Shown in pieces: positions 1 to 9,234 of a stretch of DNA of 43,123 bases. The notes under the pieces were generated by a model that was not told the origin of the DNA, made no database searches, and worked only from the letters and a program-made list of their open reading frames with translations. This DNA is from Candidatus Zymogenus saltonus (lineage in GTDB: Bacteria > Desulfobacterota > Zymogenia > Zymogenales > Zymogenaceae). Location of the stretch: contig JAFGIX010000008.1 of assembly GCA_016929395.1 (NCBI GenBank), positions 1 through 43,123 of the forward strand, written 5' to 3'. The stretch's first letter is position 1, and each line of letters starts with the position of its first letter. A program made the position numbers and the translations under genes.

Positions 1-157
1 ACAAAAAATTATCTGCAGATCCTATATACACTAAACCTTCAACTACTGAGGGAGAAGAAAGTATTTTTTCTCCTGTCTCAAATCGCCGAAAACCGCATCT
101 TATCTCTTGTTCTTTTTCTTGACTTTCTTGGGATATAACCGCCGACCCCAACGTCAA
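1..157 (-). CDS. Partial PQQ/BamB-like beta-propeller repeat protein, cut by the window edge
   Basis: An open frame runs off the left edge on the minus strand. Its last visible residues (LSSPSVVEGLVYIGSADNFL) match the PQQ-like beta-propeller blade pattern of BamB-type and PQQ-repeat proteins. A possible TTG start at 157 overlaps the nadB stop (TTGA) and has a GGAAGG-like ribosome site inside nadB, so it could be translationally coupled. About 52 codons are visible and no signal peptide is seen, so this may instead be a decayed fragment. The blade motif is convincing; the start and intactness are uncertain. Confidence 0.45.
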   Translation of the reverse strand, partial: MTLGSAVISQESQEKEQEIRCGFRRFETGEKILSSPSVVEGLVYIGSADNFL

Positions 158-1773
158 TCCCAGTCCTTCCGCACGAGGATAGTATCCTTCTTGAATTTTT
201 TATCATCCGTCTTCGGATGATCAATATTGTAATGGAGTCCCCTGCTCTCCTTTCTTGACATCGCCGACCTTATTATCAGATAGGCCAAAAGCGCGATGTT
301 TCTCAGCTCGATGAGGTCGGAGGTGATCGTAAAGTTCCAATAATAATCGGTGATCTCCCTGTGGAGGGCATTGGATCTCCTCATGGCCCTCTCGAGCCTT
401 TTGTCGGAGCGGACGATCCCGACGTAATTCCACATGAACCTCCTCACCTCTTCCCAGTTCTGGGTGATGACCACCTCCTCGTCGCTGTCCACGGCGTCCT
501 TCGGGTCCCAGGGGGGCGCCTCGGGCGGCTTTATCTTCAGGGCCTTTATCTCTTCTGCGGCCCTCCTTGCTCCCCTGTCCGCATAAACGACCGCCTCGAG
601 AAGCGAGTTCGACGCCAGCCTGTTGGCGCCGTGAAGGCCGGTCATCGTGACCTCGCCCCCGCAGTAGAGGCCCTCAACGCTGCTCTTTCCGTTTTTGTCC
701 ACGACCACCCCCCCGCACATGTAGTGGGCCGCCGGAACCACCGGTATAGGACTTGTCGTAATGTCTATTCCGAACTGAAGGCACTTCCCGTATATGTTCG
801 GAAAGCGCTCCCTGATGAAGGACGCTTCCCTGTGGGTGATATCCAGGAATACGCAGTCATCCCCCGACCTCTTCAGCTCGCTGTCTATGGAGCGGGCCAC
901 GATATCCCTCGGGGCGAGATCCTTCATTTCGCTGTACTTTTTCATGAACGGCTCGCCATTGGCAAGGCGTAGGATCGCCCCCTCGCCTCTCACCGCTTCC
1001 GAGATAAGAAACGACTTCGCATCGGGATGATAAAGACAGGTGGGGTGAAACTGGACGAACTCCAGGTTTCCCACCTCGGCGCCCGCCCGGTAGGCCATGG
1101 CGATCCCGTCTCCCGAGGCGATGTCCGGATTTGACGTGTAGAGGTAGACCTTTCCCGCCCCTCCCGACGCGAGATAAGTTATCCTGCCCAAAAACGTCGA
1201 TACATTCCCCTCATCCGTATCGAGGACGTAGGCTCCCCAGACCCTTTTCGGTATCACGGGGGCTTTCGACATCGTGCGGTCGGTGATCAGGTTCACCGCA
1301 ATGTGATTTTCAAAAATATCGATATTTTCATTTTCCCTGACCCTCTCAATCAGGGCCCGCTCTATCTCGGCCCCCGTCAGGTCTTTCGCGTGGACTATCC
1401 TCCGCTGGGAGTGCCCCCCCTCCATCCCCAGGTCGAATGCGGGAGCGCCGTCACCATCTGTCATAGAGAAGTTGGCCCCCAGCTCGACCAGCTCCCTTAT
1501 CATGTCGGGGCCGCCCTTCACCACCATCTCCACAACATCCGCGTGACATATCCCCGCGCCGCACTTCAAGGTATCTTTTATGTGATATTCAAAAGAGTCG
1601 AGCTTGTTCATCACCGACGCGATTCCCCCCTGAGCGTAGTTCGTGTTTGACTCCTTGTCTTCCTTCTTGGTGATGACTGCAACTCTCCCCGACTCCGAGG
1701 CCTTAAGCGCAAAGCTGAGGCCCGCTATCCCGCTTCCGACTACAAGGTAATCGTAAAAGTAAGTTTCTTCCAT
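154..1773 (-). CDS. nadB: L-aspartate oxidase
   Basis: NadB oxidises L-aspartate to iminoaspartate with FAD, the first step of de novo NAD synthesis. In anaerobes fumarate can serve as electron acceptor. The 539-residue protein is normal for the family. The N-terminus carries the FAD-binding GSGIAG at residues 13-18. An EGGHSQRRIVHAKD block near residue 118 and a TGLHGANRLASNSLLE block near residue 380 are characteristic of NadB within the succinate dehydrogenase/fumarate reductase flavoprotein family. The helical C-terminal domain is present. nadA and nadC are not in the window. The ribosome site before ATG 1773 is weak (GGAAAGTGG). Confidence 0.95.
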   Translation of the reverse strand: MEETYFYDYLVVGSGIAGLSFALKASESGRVAVITKKEDKESNTNYAQGGIASVMNKLDSFEYHIKDTLKCGAGICHADVVEMVVKGGPDMIRELVELGANFSMTDGDGAPAFDLGMEGGHSQRRIVHAKDLTGAEIERALIERVRENENIDIFENHIAVNLITDRTMSKAPVIPKRVWGAYVLDTDEGNVSTFLGRITYLASGGAGKVYLYTSNPDIASGDGIAMAYRAGAEVGNLEFVQFHPTCLYHPDAKSFLISEAVRGEGAILRLANGEPFMKKYSEMKDLAPRDIVARSIDSELKRSGDDCVFLDITHREASFIRERFPNIYGKCLQFGIDITTSPIPVVPAAHYMCGGVVVDKNGKSSVEGLYCGGEVTMTGLHGANRLASNSLLEAVVYADRGARRAAEEIKALKIKPPEAPPWDPKDAVDSDEEVVITQNWEEVRRFMWNYVGIVRSDKRLERAMRRSNALHREITDYYWNFTITSDLIELRNIALLAYLIIRSAMSRKESRGLHYNIDHPKTDDKKFKKDTILVRKDWD

Positions 1774-1856
1774 AAATCCACTTTCCGTTGAATTGATCTC
1801 ATATTAATTACATATCAACTTTTTAAGACATATTATCTCCGGAGTCAAGGGTAGAT

Positions 1857-1885
1857 TTGACATTTAGACATTTTTACTATATATT
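1857..1885 (+). promoter_or_regulatory. Candidate sigma70 promoter upstream of the lytic transglycosylase
   Basis: TTGACA (1857-1862), a 17-base spacer and TATATT (1880-1885) lie in the AT-rich gap between the divergent nadB and transglycosylase genes. The predicted start near 1892 gives a leader of about 168 bases. A second possible -10, TATAAT at 2035-2040, lies much closer to the gene but has no good -35. No clear promoter for nadB was found in the gap 1774-2059. Confidence 0.4.
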
Positions 1886-2059
1886 GAACCTAAGAGTCAA
1901 AAACTTTTACTAAGAAAATTGAATAAAAGGTTAAAATGTCGTTTTTCCGATTAAATAATTCTAAATTTTCCTTGTAATTTACCACTTCTTATATTAAACT
2001 ATGCATAATTTTAAGGGTATTTACTTATTTGATATATAATTTTATATAAAAGCGAGAAA

Positions 2060-2701
2060 ATGGAAGATTCAAGTAAATCAGGAGCCTCAATCCCTGTGCA
2101 AATTCCACTTTCATTGCTGACACTCCTAATTTTTATTTTCATCTTAGCAATTCCGGAAACCCACGCCGATTACTACAAAAAGGTCGAGCCCGATGGGACA
2201 ATAGTCTTCACGAACATCCCCACCACCAGCGGCTACACAATGATATTCGACGAGTACGAAGAGGAATATGTAACCTACGAAGAATATTACTACAGCACCA
2301 GTACCTACGACGGCATAATAAAGGATGCGTCGGTGCTCTACGGGATTGATCCTTCCCTTATCAAGGCGGTTATAAAGACCGAGTCCAACTTCGATCCGAA
2401 GGCCGTATCCAAGAAAGGAGCGTGCGGCCTTATGCAGTTGATACCTTCCACAGCCAAGCGTTTCGGAGTTTACGACATCTTCGATCCGAGATCGAATATT
2501 TACGGCGGAACCAAATACCTTAATTACCTTATGGATTTTTTCAAGGGAGACCTGACTTTGGTTCTGGCCGCCTACAACGCCGGTGAAAACGCCGTGGTTA
2601 AATACAACAATCAGATTCCCCCCTATAAAGAGACAAAAAATTACATCAAGAAAGTTTTGAAGTTCTTGGATTATTACAGCGACAGGCCGCTGGACCTGTA
2701 G
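2060..2701 (+). CDS. Lytic transglycosylase (SLT domain) with DUF4124-like N-terminus
   Basis: This is predicted to cleave the MurNAc-GlcNAc bond of peptidoglycan with formation of 1,6-anhydromuramyl ends. A hydrophobic export or anchor segment spans residues 15-32. A DUF4124-like stretch follows (YYKKVEPDGTIVFTNIP, residues 38-54), then the Slt70-type catalytic domain from about residue 85. The catalytic Glu is E108 in KTESNFDP, followed by the family blocks GLMQLIPSTAKRFG and AAYNAGENAV. At 213 residues it is a compact form. The next gene follows after 36 bases in the same direction, so the two are probably co-transcribed. Confidence 0.9.
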   Translation: MEDSSKSGASIPVQIPLSLLTLLIFIFILAIPETHADYYKKVEPDGTIVFTNIPTTSGYTMIFDEYEEEYVTYEEYYYSTSTYDGIIKDASVLYGIDPSLIKAVIKTESNFDPKAVSKKGACGLMQLIPSTAKRFGVYDIFDPRSNIYGGTKYLNYLMDFFKGDLTLVLAAYNAGENAVVKYNNQIPPYKETKNYIKKVLKFLDYYSDRPLDL

Positions 2702-2737
2702 CATACTCATTATTACATTTTTTTCGAGAGGGTCTTT

Positions 2738-4099
2738 TTGTCTCCAGACAATAGAAGGATTTCAACCGAGGAAGAATTTCTGAAGTTGTTCAAGGAGGGA
2801 CGCGAGCTCTTTGACGACGGGAAGGTCGAAGAAGCGAAGCGGACCCTTGAAGACGCCTACAGGCTTTCACCAAGCAGCGAAGGGGTTGAAAACCTGCTGG
2901 GGATGATCTACTTCAGTATTGGAGACTTCCCTAAGGCCGAGACCATCTATAAAAAGCTCCTGAAGAGAAATCCAAACAACCTGACTCTCAGGGTCAATCT
3001 GGGATTGATATATTTCAAGACTGAAAAATATTTCAACGCCATACGTGAGCTGAACGAGGCGTTAAATATCAAGCCCAACTACGACAAGGCCCATAATTAC
3101 CTCGGCCTCGTATACGCAGAGCTGGGTAAATATAAAACCGCCCGGGAGGAGTTTTTAAGGGCGGGGTCGAGAAGCATGGCGAGAAAGATGGAGAGCATCA
3201 TCGCGGGCGTCGTACAGCCGGATTTCTACAAAAAGAAGCAACAGAAAGAGAAGGAGAATCAAGATCAATCCAATCACGAGATTCAAATAGGCGACCTGAC
3301 CCTTGATCCCGAGCTCAAGGAAATGCTCAGTGATTTTGAAAAGGGCGACAAGATCTCGGAGTCAAAGGATAAGAGCAAGGTGGAGCATATTCGTCTTGAC
3401 CTGGACAAAGACGGTCTGGTTGAGGCAAAGTCGTCCGACGAAAAGAGGCCCGCGAAAGAAGGGAAAACCGAAACCCAAAGAGAAAAGAAGGCTGAAAAAG
3501 AGGATGCCGCCGGAAGAAGCGAATTCGCAATCACCGACAACAATAACCTCGAGATTATCTTTTCAGGCCACACCTTTGCGAGAAGCGGAGGCATAGTGGC
3601 GGCCGAGGGCAATCTTGACTTTGAAACCACTAAGAAGAGCCACAAGGGCAAGCAGTCCAAAGATGACCTGGGGGGAGAGGGAAACCCGATCATGAAGATA
3701 AAAGGGAATGGCAAGGTGCTTATCTCACCGGGCGACAGGCGAATTACCATCTTTACGATCGACTCCGAAGAGGTCTTCTACGTCAATGAATCTTCAATAC
3801 TCGCCTTCCAGTCCGGTATTTCCTGGGAAAACGGCTCGATAAAGCTCTTAAAGGACGATGTCCTGGATATTTTACAGATAAAGGGGAAGGGAGACTTCGC
3901 CGTTTTATCCAGGACAAATCCGGTCGTAAAGGAGATTGTGGAAGGGTCACCCTTCAAGGTAAAGATAGGGACCTTTATTGGCTGGCAGGGTAAGATCATC
4001 CCGAAGGTAGTCAATATCTCCCAAAAAAAAGACGAGAGCAAAGCGGTCGATATACCGTTTATAGAATTTGCCGGAAAGGGAAAAGTAATCATTGAATAG
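2738..4099 (+). CDS. TPR-repeat protein with AIM24-like C-terminal domain
   Basis: Three to four tetratricopeptide repeats occupy roughly residues 12-150 (for example LGMIYFSIGDFPKAETIYKK and LGLVYAELGKYKTAREEF) and suggest a protein-binding scaffold. A long charged Lys/Glu-rich linker spans about residues 160-265. The last 185 residues are beta-rich and resemble AIM24/TIGR00266 domains (KGNGKVLISPGDRRITIF). The start is TTG with AGAGGG five bases upstream; no ATG lies near the beginning. There is no signal peptide or membrane segment, so it is probably cytoplasmic. The TPR call is firm, the AIM24 call is by pattern only, and the cellular role is unknown. Confidence 0.75.
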   Translation: MSPDNRRISTEEEFLKLFKEGRELFDDGKVEEAKRTLEDAYRLSPSSEGVENLLGMIYFSIGDFPKAETIYKKLLKRNPNNLTLRVNLGLIYFKTEKYFNAIRELNEALNIKPNYDKAHNYLGLVYAELGKYKTAREEFLRAGSRSMARKMESIIAGVVQPDFYKKKQQKEKENQDQSNHEIQIGDLTLDPELKEMLSDFEKGDKISESKDKSKVEHIRLDLDKDGLVEAKSSDEKRPAKEGKTETQREKKAEKEDAAGRSEFAITDNNNLEIIFSGHTFARSGGIVAAEGNLDFETTKKSHKGKQSKDDLGGEGNPIMKIKGNGKVLISPGDRRITIFTIDSEEVFYVNESSILAFQSGISWENGSIKLLKDDVLDILQIKGKGDFAVLSRTNPVVKEIVEGSPFKVKIGTFIGWQGKIIPKVVNISQKKDESKAVDIPFIEFAGKGKVIIE

Positions 4100-4103
4100 A
4101 CCG

Positions 4104-4307
4104 CTAAACAAATAATCCAATCTTTAATATACCAAACATCCTGACGAAATTCAGGCCATCGATAATCCCTGCCATTATGGCGATGCTCACATAAAAGACC
4201 CCCTTTATAAAATTCCTTACCGCTCTCCTCTTCCTCATCTCAATACTTATCGACATCGTGGACGGCTGTATCACATAAAAGTACGACCTTATTATAAATC
4301 TCGGCAA
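4104..4307 (-). CDS. Possible small membrane protein, unrecognised
   Basis: A 67-codon frame converges on the TPR gene, leaving four bases between the two stops. It has a basic stretch (EMRKRRAVRNFIKG) followed by hydrophobic segments (VFYVSIAIMAGIIDGL and FGILKIGLFV), which would fit a small inner-membrane protein. The start is uncertain: TTG at 4307, or an internal ATG about 17 codons later. No clear ribosome site or family is recognised. It may be spurious. Confidence 0.3.
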   Translation of the reverse strand: MPRFIIRSYFYVIQPSTMSISIEMRKRRAVRNFIKGVFYVSIAIMAGIIDGLNFVRMFGILKIGLFV

Positions 4308-4642
4308 ATCTGTAGATCACCCGGCCGAAAGGCTCCCCGTCTTAACGGCCCCCATTACTTATTTACGCCGGTCCCGCAGGGCCGGGTATCGGCGTGGATT
4401 GTCGCCTGTATAGTCCTGAGGGAGACCGGCGCCGCGAGCCTTAGGGCAAAGACTTTTTAGTGCGGCCCTTATTCCTTTTTGTCTCCCACATTTTTGTCGT
4501 AACTGATGAATCAAGATGGGGGCGATTCGCCGCACCATCAAACCTCTCGCTCCTACAGCTTCCCTAATGCAGTAAGTTTTTCTATAGTTTTTAGATAGTT
4601 TTTTATTTACTTTAAGAACCTAATCGTATAGAATAGGGCGTT
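4308..4642. other. Gene-free gap with a GC-rich, structured block
   Basis: No gene is recognised here. Bases 4320-4550 are clearly more GC-rich than the flanking AT-rich gaps and contain short hairpins, the best being at 4368-4385 (CCGGTCC paired with GGGCCGG around a CGCA loop). No known riboswitch, 6S, SRP or tmRNA signature could be confirmed. The last 80 bases are AT-rich and hold the lptF promoter candidate. Confidence 0.4.
4606..4634 (+). promoter_or_regulatory. Candidate promoter for lptFG
   Basis: TTTACT (4606-4611), a 17-base spacer and TAGAAT (4629-4634) sit immediately before lptF, whose ATG begins at 4643. The predicted transcript start falls about two bases before the ATG, so the mRNA would have almost no leader. 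The -35 is imperfect, so this is a moderate call. Confidence 0.35.
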
Positions 4643-5890
4643 ATGCAGAAAATTATCTCAAGACATTTCATGCTTGAAATCCTCGCCAATTTCTCAATTG
4701 GCCTTGTAATATTCAGCTTCATCATAGTCATGGGAAGGATATTCCAGCTGACCGAGATGATGGTAAGTCAGGGAATGAGCTTTCTCAACGTCGTGATCCT
4801 CATCGCCCTTATGCTTCCCAACTTCCTCGTATTCACAATCCCAATGTCCCTGGTCTTATCCATTATCCTCACCTTCGGCAGGGCTTCGAGGGACTATGAG
4901 ATTATTGCGTTTAAGGCTTCCGGAATCAGCGTCTACCAGCTTATCCGCCCCGTGATTCTCTTTACCATGCTGACCCTTACGGTAACATTTTACCTCACCA
5001 TTTACGTGGCCCCGCGAAACAACTTCAACCTCCATAAATTCGTCGTCAGAATAATAGGCTCCCAGGTCAACGTGGCCCTCCATGAAAAGGTCTTCAACGA
5101 CATGAGGGGAATAATCATATACGTTGACAGGATACCGTCCAATTCCGATAGATTATACGGAATTCTCGTTTACGACGAGACCAATGTGGATGTGGCGGTT
5201 ACCATTATTGCCCAGGAGGGTTACATTCGGGGCGATGAGTCCAATTCCTTTCTCACCATCAGCTTGATTAACGGGACTATCATACTTTCGAGAAAGAACA
5301 TGGACTCCGATCAGACATCCGTCTTCAGCAGATATGATCTAAACATCAACATATTCGGCGACGAAAACAACAATGAGAAGATCCTAAAAAGGGACTACGA
5401 GATGACCCTGAGCGAGCTGTACGCCGACATCGATTGGCTGAGGAATGACCTTGTCGGGCACGAAAAAGAGTATCTTGAAAATCCCGGTGATCCGGAAGCG
5501 AAGTTTAATTACGATTCCACGATATCATCGATAAGGAAGAGACAGGTCGAGATTTCAAAGCGTTTTGCCTTTCCCTTCGCCTGCATTGTCTTTATGCTTA
5601 TAGGCATCCCTCTGGGTATACAGACAAACCCCCGGGGGAAGTCGGGGGGAATGTTTCTCGCCATAATTGTCATCTTTATCTACTATATTTTTATGCTCAT
5701 AGGAGAGCTTTTGGGCAAAAACGGCTTGATCCCCCCCATATATTCGATGTGGATAGGTAACGCAATCATGGGAGGGGCGGGGCTGTATATTTTTATCAAG
5801 ACCGGACGGGAATCCCCCGTATTGATAATCACGCTCTACAACAATATTCTGGCTTTTATAAACAAGATATTTCAAAGATTCAACAAATGA
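4643..5890 (+). CDS. lptF: LPS export ABC transporter permease LptF (YjgP/YjgQ family)
   Basis: LptF forms the inner-membrane LptB2FG transporter that extracts lipopolysaccharide and pushes it to the periplasmic bridge. The 415-residue protein shows the family layout: three membrane helices in the first 120 residues, a periplasmic beta-jellyroll domain at roughly 125-300, and three C-terminal helices (for example FPFACIVFMLIGIPLGIQ). It is somewhat longer than the usual 360-370 residues because of insertion in the periplasmic and coupling region. Its stop overlaps the lptG start (ATGA), a classic coupled pair. Which paralogue is F and which is G rests mainly on gene order. Confidence 0.9.
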   Translation: MQKIISRHFMLEILANFSIGLVIFSFIIVMGRIFQLTEMMVSQGMSFLNVVILIALMLPNFLVFTIPMSLVLSIILTFGRASRDYEIIAFKASGISVYQLIRPVILFTMLTLTVTFYLTIYVAPRNNFNLHKFVVRIIGSQVNVALHEKVFNDMRGIIIYVDRIPSNSDRLYGILVYDETNVDVAVTIIAQEGYIRGDESNSFLTISLINGTIILSRKNMDSDQTSVFSRYDLNINIFGDENNNEKILKRDYEMTLSELYADIDWLRNDLVGHEKEYLENPGDPEAKFNYDSTISSIRKRQVEISKRFAFPFACIVFMLIGIPLGIQTNPRGKSGGMFLAIIVIFIYYIFMLIGELLGKNGLIPPIYSMWIGNAIMGGAGLYIFIKTGRESPVLIITLYNNILAFINKIFQRFNK

Positions 5891-6975
5891 GAATTATACA
5901 GAAGTATATTTTAAAGCAGTTCTTCGTAATAATGTTTTTCGCGATATCCGCGTCAATCGTTCTGTTTCTTATCGTAGATGTCTTTGAAAATACGGGGCTA
6001 CTCCTCGATCATCCATCCTCATTTTCAACCATACTGCTATACTTTGCCAGCAAGATACCCTTTATGCTCTTTATGAGCCTCCCCATAACGGTTATGCTGG
6101 CAACCCTGATATCCCTGGGACTTATGGGCAAAAACCTCGAGCTTATCGCCCTGAGGACATGCGGGGTGAGCCACATAGCCGTCATTACCCCGATTCTTGT
6201 TGTGGCCTTCATAATAAGCATAATAGCCTTTTTCGGAAACGAGTATATCGTCCCAAAGGCAAACCGACTTACCGATTATATGGAGATCGTCAAGATAAAG
6301 AGGAAGGAACAAGAGATCAAGCCGGAATACAAGCTCGACAAGATATGGGTCAAAAAGGGGAACGTAATCTACTACATCGACCGATTCCTGCCCAAGGAAA
6401 AAAAGATCGAGGGTATAACGATATATCACTTCGATGAGAATTTCACACTGACCAAGACGATTATGGCTGTAGACGCAGAGTGGACAAAAAAAGGCTGGGA
6501 ATTACACACGGTCGACGAAAAGGACTTCACCGGCCCGACATTGTTGGACGTCAAGAAATATGATGTGAAGTATTACGAAATTGAAGAGCGACCCGAGGAC
6601 TTCAAGATAGTCTTTGAACAACAGACCGAAAAGATGTCATTCCGCCAGCTTTCCCGCTACATAGATCGTCTTAACGACGACGGATACGACACCACTCGAT
6701 ACAGGGTTGATCTTCACTCTAAGGTGTCCTATCCCCTTGTGAACTTCATCATGGCCCTCATCGCCACCCCCTTTGCCCTTATGATCGGGAGGCGCGGGGG
6801 AATCGCCTCCGCAACGGTAATCGCATTTACCTTCTCATTCTTTTACTGGGTGGTCCACAGCATCTGCGTATCCCTGGGGCATGGGGGAACCCTTCCGCCC
6901 TTCATCGCCGCCTGGACCGCAAACATACTCTTCCTCTTCGCCAGCGTCTACATGTTCCTGACAGTGAGAACTTGA
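5887..6975 (+). CDS. lptG: LPS export ABC transporter permease LptG (YjgP/YjgQ family)
   Basis: This is the second permease of the LptB2FG complex. The 362 residues are normal for LptG and have the same 3+3 helix layout around a periplasmic domain. The N-terminus (MRIIQKYILKQFFVIMFFAI) and the end of the second helix block (FNLNFIMALIATPFALMIGRR-like, around residue 290) are typical of the family. The ATG overlaps the lptF stop by four bases, implying translational coupling. lptA, lptB and lptC are not in the window. Confidence 0.9.
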   Translation: MRIIQKYILKQFFVIMFFAISASIVLFLIVDVFENTGLLLDHPSSFSTILLYFASKIPFMLFMSLPITVMLATLISLGLMGKNLELIALRTCGVSHIAVITPILVVAFIISIIAFFGNEYIVPKANRLTDYMEIVKIKRKEQEIKPEYKLDKIWVKKGNVIYYIDRFLPKEKKIEGITIYHFDENFTLTKTIMAVDAEWTKKGWELHTVDEKDFTGPTLLDVKKYDVKYYEIEERPEDFKIVFEQQTEKMSFRQLSRYIDRLNDDGYDTTRYRVDLHSKVSYPLVNFIMALIATPFALMIGRRGGIASATVIAFTFSFFYWVVHSICVSLGHGGTLPPFIAAWTANILFLFASVYMFLTVRT

Positions 6976-7257
6976 CGGGAGGAAGCGATAGATTGGACAC
7001 ATAAACGACCGGTCTTATAAGATTTACAAATCGAAGATCAAGACGCCGCAGTTGCATCGATTCAACCCCCTCTCTATTTTTGCGTTGACAGGCGGCCCCT
7101 GACAATTGGATTCTCATCTACAGAAAAACTATTCCAAAAATCAGCAAGTTTTTAGGACCTCTCCGAGTGATCTAATTTCAAACAATAATTTTTGCACTCT
7201 ACACTTATACTCCACACTTAGATATTTAAATGGGCTCAAATATAAAGGACGAGAACA

Positions 7258-8232
7258 GTGGAAATAGCCGACGGTATCTACACCTACAGAGACAGGCCGG
7301 GCGAGAAGATAAGGCCCGGGGCGGGCTCCGCCTCGGTGACGATCGTCTCCGGTGACGCCCTCCTCATGATAGACAGCGGTGTCGTCTCTGGCGGCGCCCT
7401 TGAAGAGCTCGAGGCGGCGATCGAGAGGGACGGCCTGAAATTGAGCGATGTGGGGCAAGTAACATACACCCACTCCCACTGGGATCACATAAACTCGGCC
7501 GGGCTTTTAAAATCGAAGAGCGGGGCCAAGATCTTCGCCTCCGCCGCCGCCAAGAGATACATCGAGAATCCCAAAGACAATTTCGATGGCTTTCTCCCCG
7601 ACTTCGGCCCGTTGACCAAAGAGGTCTTCCCATATCCGATCTTGCTTGCTCGCATTCTCACCCGGTACGCATGGGGGAAGCAGCCGAGGATAAAGGTTGA
7701 CGGCGTGGTCTCCGGCGGCGACTGTATCTGTGCCGACACAATCGGCAGGGAGGTAAGGGCGGTCTCCCTTCCGGGCCACACGGACGGCCACACCGGATAT
7801 TTCATCCCGGATGCCGGCCTCCTCGTCGCCGGGGATCTGATTGACTTCGAGAACTCCCAGGGGATGGACCTCAACAATCCCCGCTCCAGCTACGCCTCGG
7901 CCGTGGAATCGTTGAAGAGTGCCCTTTCGCTTGAGCCGGAGATATTGATCCCCGGACACGGCGAGCCGACGGTGGGAAGAAAAAAGGCGAGAGAGGTACT
8001 CGAAAGGGCGCTTTCGGGCGGCCTCAAATACCCGGAGATCATAAAGAATGCATTGGCCGGCGGGCCGTTGAGGCTCAAGGAGATCATGGCGGCCATCTTT
8101 CCGGACGTGCCCTTTTCGATGGAGGCGATGACCCTGATGCTGATCCTGACCGTGCTCTTAGACATGGAAAAAGGAGGCATGGTCAATCGATTAATTAAAT
8201 CGGGTAGGTCCGCCTGGGAGAGGGCCGATTGA
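7258..8232 (+). CDS. Metallo-beta-lactamase-fold hydrolase
   Basis: The metal-binding signature is intact: THSHWDH gives H72, H74, D76 and H77. It is followed by GHTDGHTGY (third metal His), AGDLID (bridging Asp) and PGHGEP (last His). The C-terminal about 80 residues are helical, as in LACTB2-type and related thioester or ester hydrolases. The start is GTG with AAAGGA eight bases upstream. The substrate cannot be told from sequence; family members cleave thioesters, lactones or phosphodiesters. It stands alone, with the convergent decayed gene beyond it. Confidence 0.85.
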   Translation: MEIADGIYTYRDRPGEKIRPGAGSASVTIVSGDALLMIDSGVVSGGALEELEAAIERDGLKLSDVGQVTYTHSHWDHINSAGLLKSKSGAKIFASAAAKRYIENPKDNFDGFLPDFGPLTKEVFPYPILLARILTRYAWGKQPRIKVDGVVSGGDCICADTIGREVRAVSLPGHTDGHTGYFIPDAGLLVAGDLIDFENSQGMDLNNPRSSYASAVESLKSALSLEPEILIPGHGEPTVGRKKAREVLERALSGGLKYPEIIKNALAGGPLRLKEIMAAIFPDVPFSMEAMTLMLILTVLLDMEKGGMVNRLIKSGRSAWERAD

Positions 8233-8272
8233 TAAAAAGGTTTTAACGGTTTTCTATTGCGACTTCTTCAGA

Positions 8273-9129
8273 TCATTTTTTCTTCAACCTGCCGTTATAA
8301 AGATAGATTTTCCCTACACCATATCCAAAATTTTTAAAGTTTATTAACTTTCCGCTGAATTCTACGCTGTCTCCCCTGCCGATCTTAATGATCTCTTCAT
8401 CATCCATCGCCAGTCCTATTATCACCTCTTTCCCAATTTTGTCCAGTTGAATTTCCGCCCCATATTTATCGCCTCCATAATTGTCTTTAAAAATATTCCC
8501 CAAACTCAATCCATCTCTTTTAAATTATTAACGGCCTCTTCTCCATATACCTTGATACTACAATTATTCTCAATATTTTTTTCGGTTTATATTTCGGAAA
8601 GGGTCAACAAAGACTCCATCAGCCTATTTGCATAGACTCCCCCCTTCGTGGACTACGGAATTTCAGCCGGAACTCTCTTTTCCTCATCGGAGTATGGGGC
8701 TTCGGAAACTTCGCTTTCCTTCTTCTCCGAAAGGCCCGATTTGGATTTATCACCCGCAATATCACCCTAAATACCGACAGATTCCGACACCTTTATATCG
8801 GACTCGGAGTCGGCCTCGTAAACAATAACGCCGGATATTAATCCCAAGATGTAAAAAAATGCCGCCGTAACCAGCAGTACGGAGCATACCAGAATCGGAC
8901 TCCTTTTTCTGCCTCCTTCATTGGGCTTCGATATATTCGTCCCGTAGCTCCCCCCGGGTGGATTTGAGATCAGGTTTTCGCCCGTCCCGCTCTCCGGTTT
9001 TGCAGATCGATTCTTCTTTACGAAAAACTCCGTCTTGCAACGGAGACATGTCACCTTCCTGCCGCTATCGGGAATTCGCTCGTCTCTAATATTTCCCTTG
9101 AATCCGCAGTTTGGATATACAACTTCCAT
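8273..9129 (-). pseudogene. Decayed zinc-ribbon membrane protein gene
   Basis: The first part (120 codons, 9129-8767) reads as an MJ0042-like zinc ribbon plus one membrane helix (PILVCSVLLVTAAFFYILGL). After the TAG at 8767 the same frame continues as plausible protein, interrupted by TAG at 8653-8655 and TAA at 8587-8589. A one-base frameshift near 8509-8511 then moves it into a further 78-codon frame ending at 8273 (beta-rich, OB-like, KIGRGDSVEFSGKLINF). The first zinc ligand is also lost: VVYPNCG instead of the usual VVCPNCG. Several independent lesions in one continuous coding-like stretch point to a pseudogene. The alternative is two short real proteins. Confidence 0.6.
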
Positions 9130-9234
9130 ATTCTACCCCCCGAAATGAATCAATACTATTTCTTATATGTGTCTCATACTATATTCTATTATTAATCTTG
9201 TAAAGAATATTTCCCCTCCCCTAAAAAATAATCC

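Noticed and set aside
361-972. 203-codon plus-strand frame opposite nadB
   Set aside because: Antisense shadow of a well-conserved gene with no family resemblance.
4517-4530. tmRNA-like 5' string (GGGGGCGATTC)
   Set aside because: The match stops after the first bases; no tRNA-like 3' end, tag frame or adequate length was found.
4359-4541. 60-codon minus-strand frame before lptF
   Set aside because: Arg/Pro-rich random-looking product with no ribosome site or resemblance.
8587-8769. Stop-codon recoding (UAG as an amino acid) in the zinc-ribbon gene
   Set aside because: Stops of different types and a frameshift occur, plus loss of a zinc Cys, and other genes use TAG as stop (for example tatA). 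Decay is simpler.
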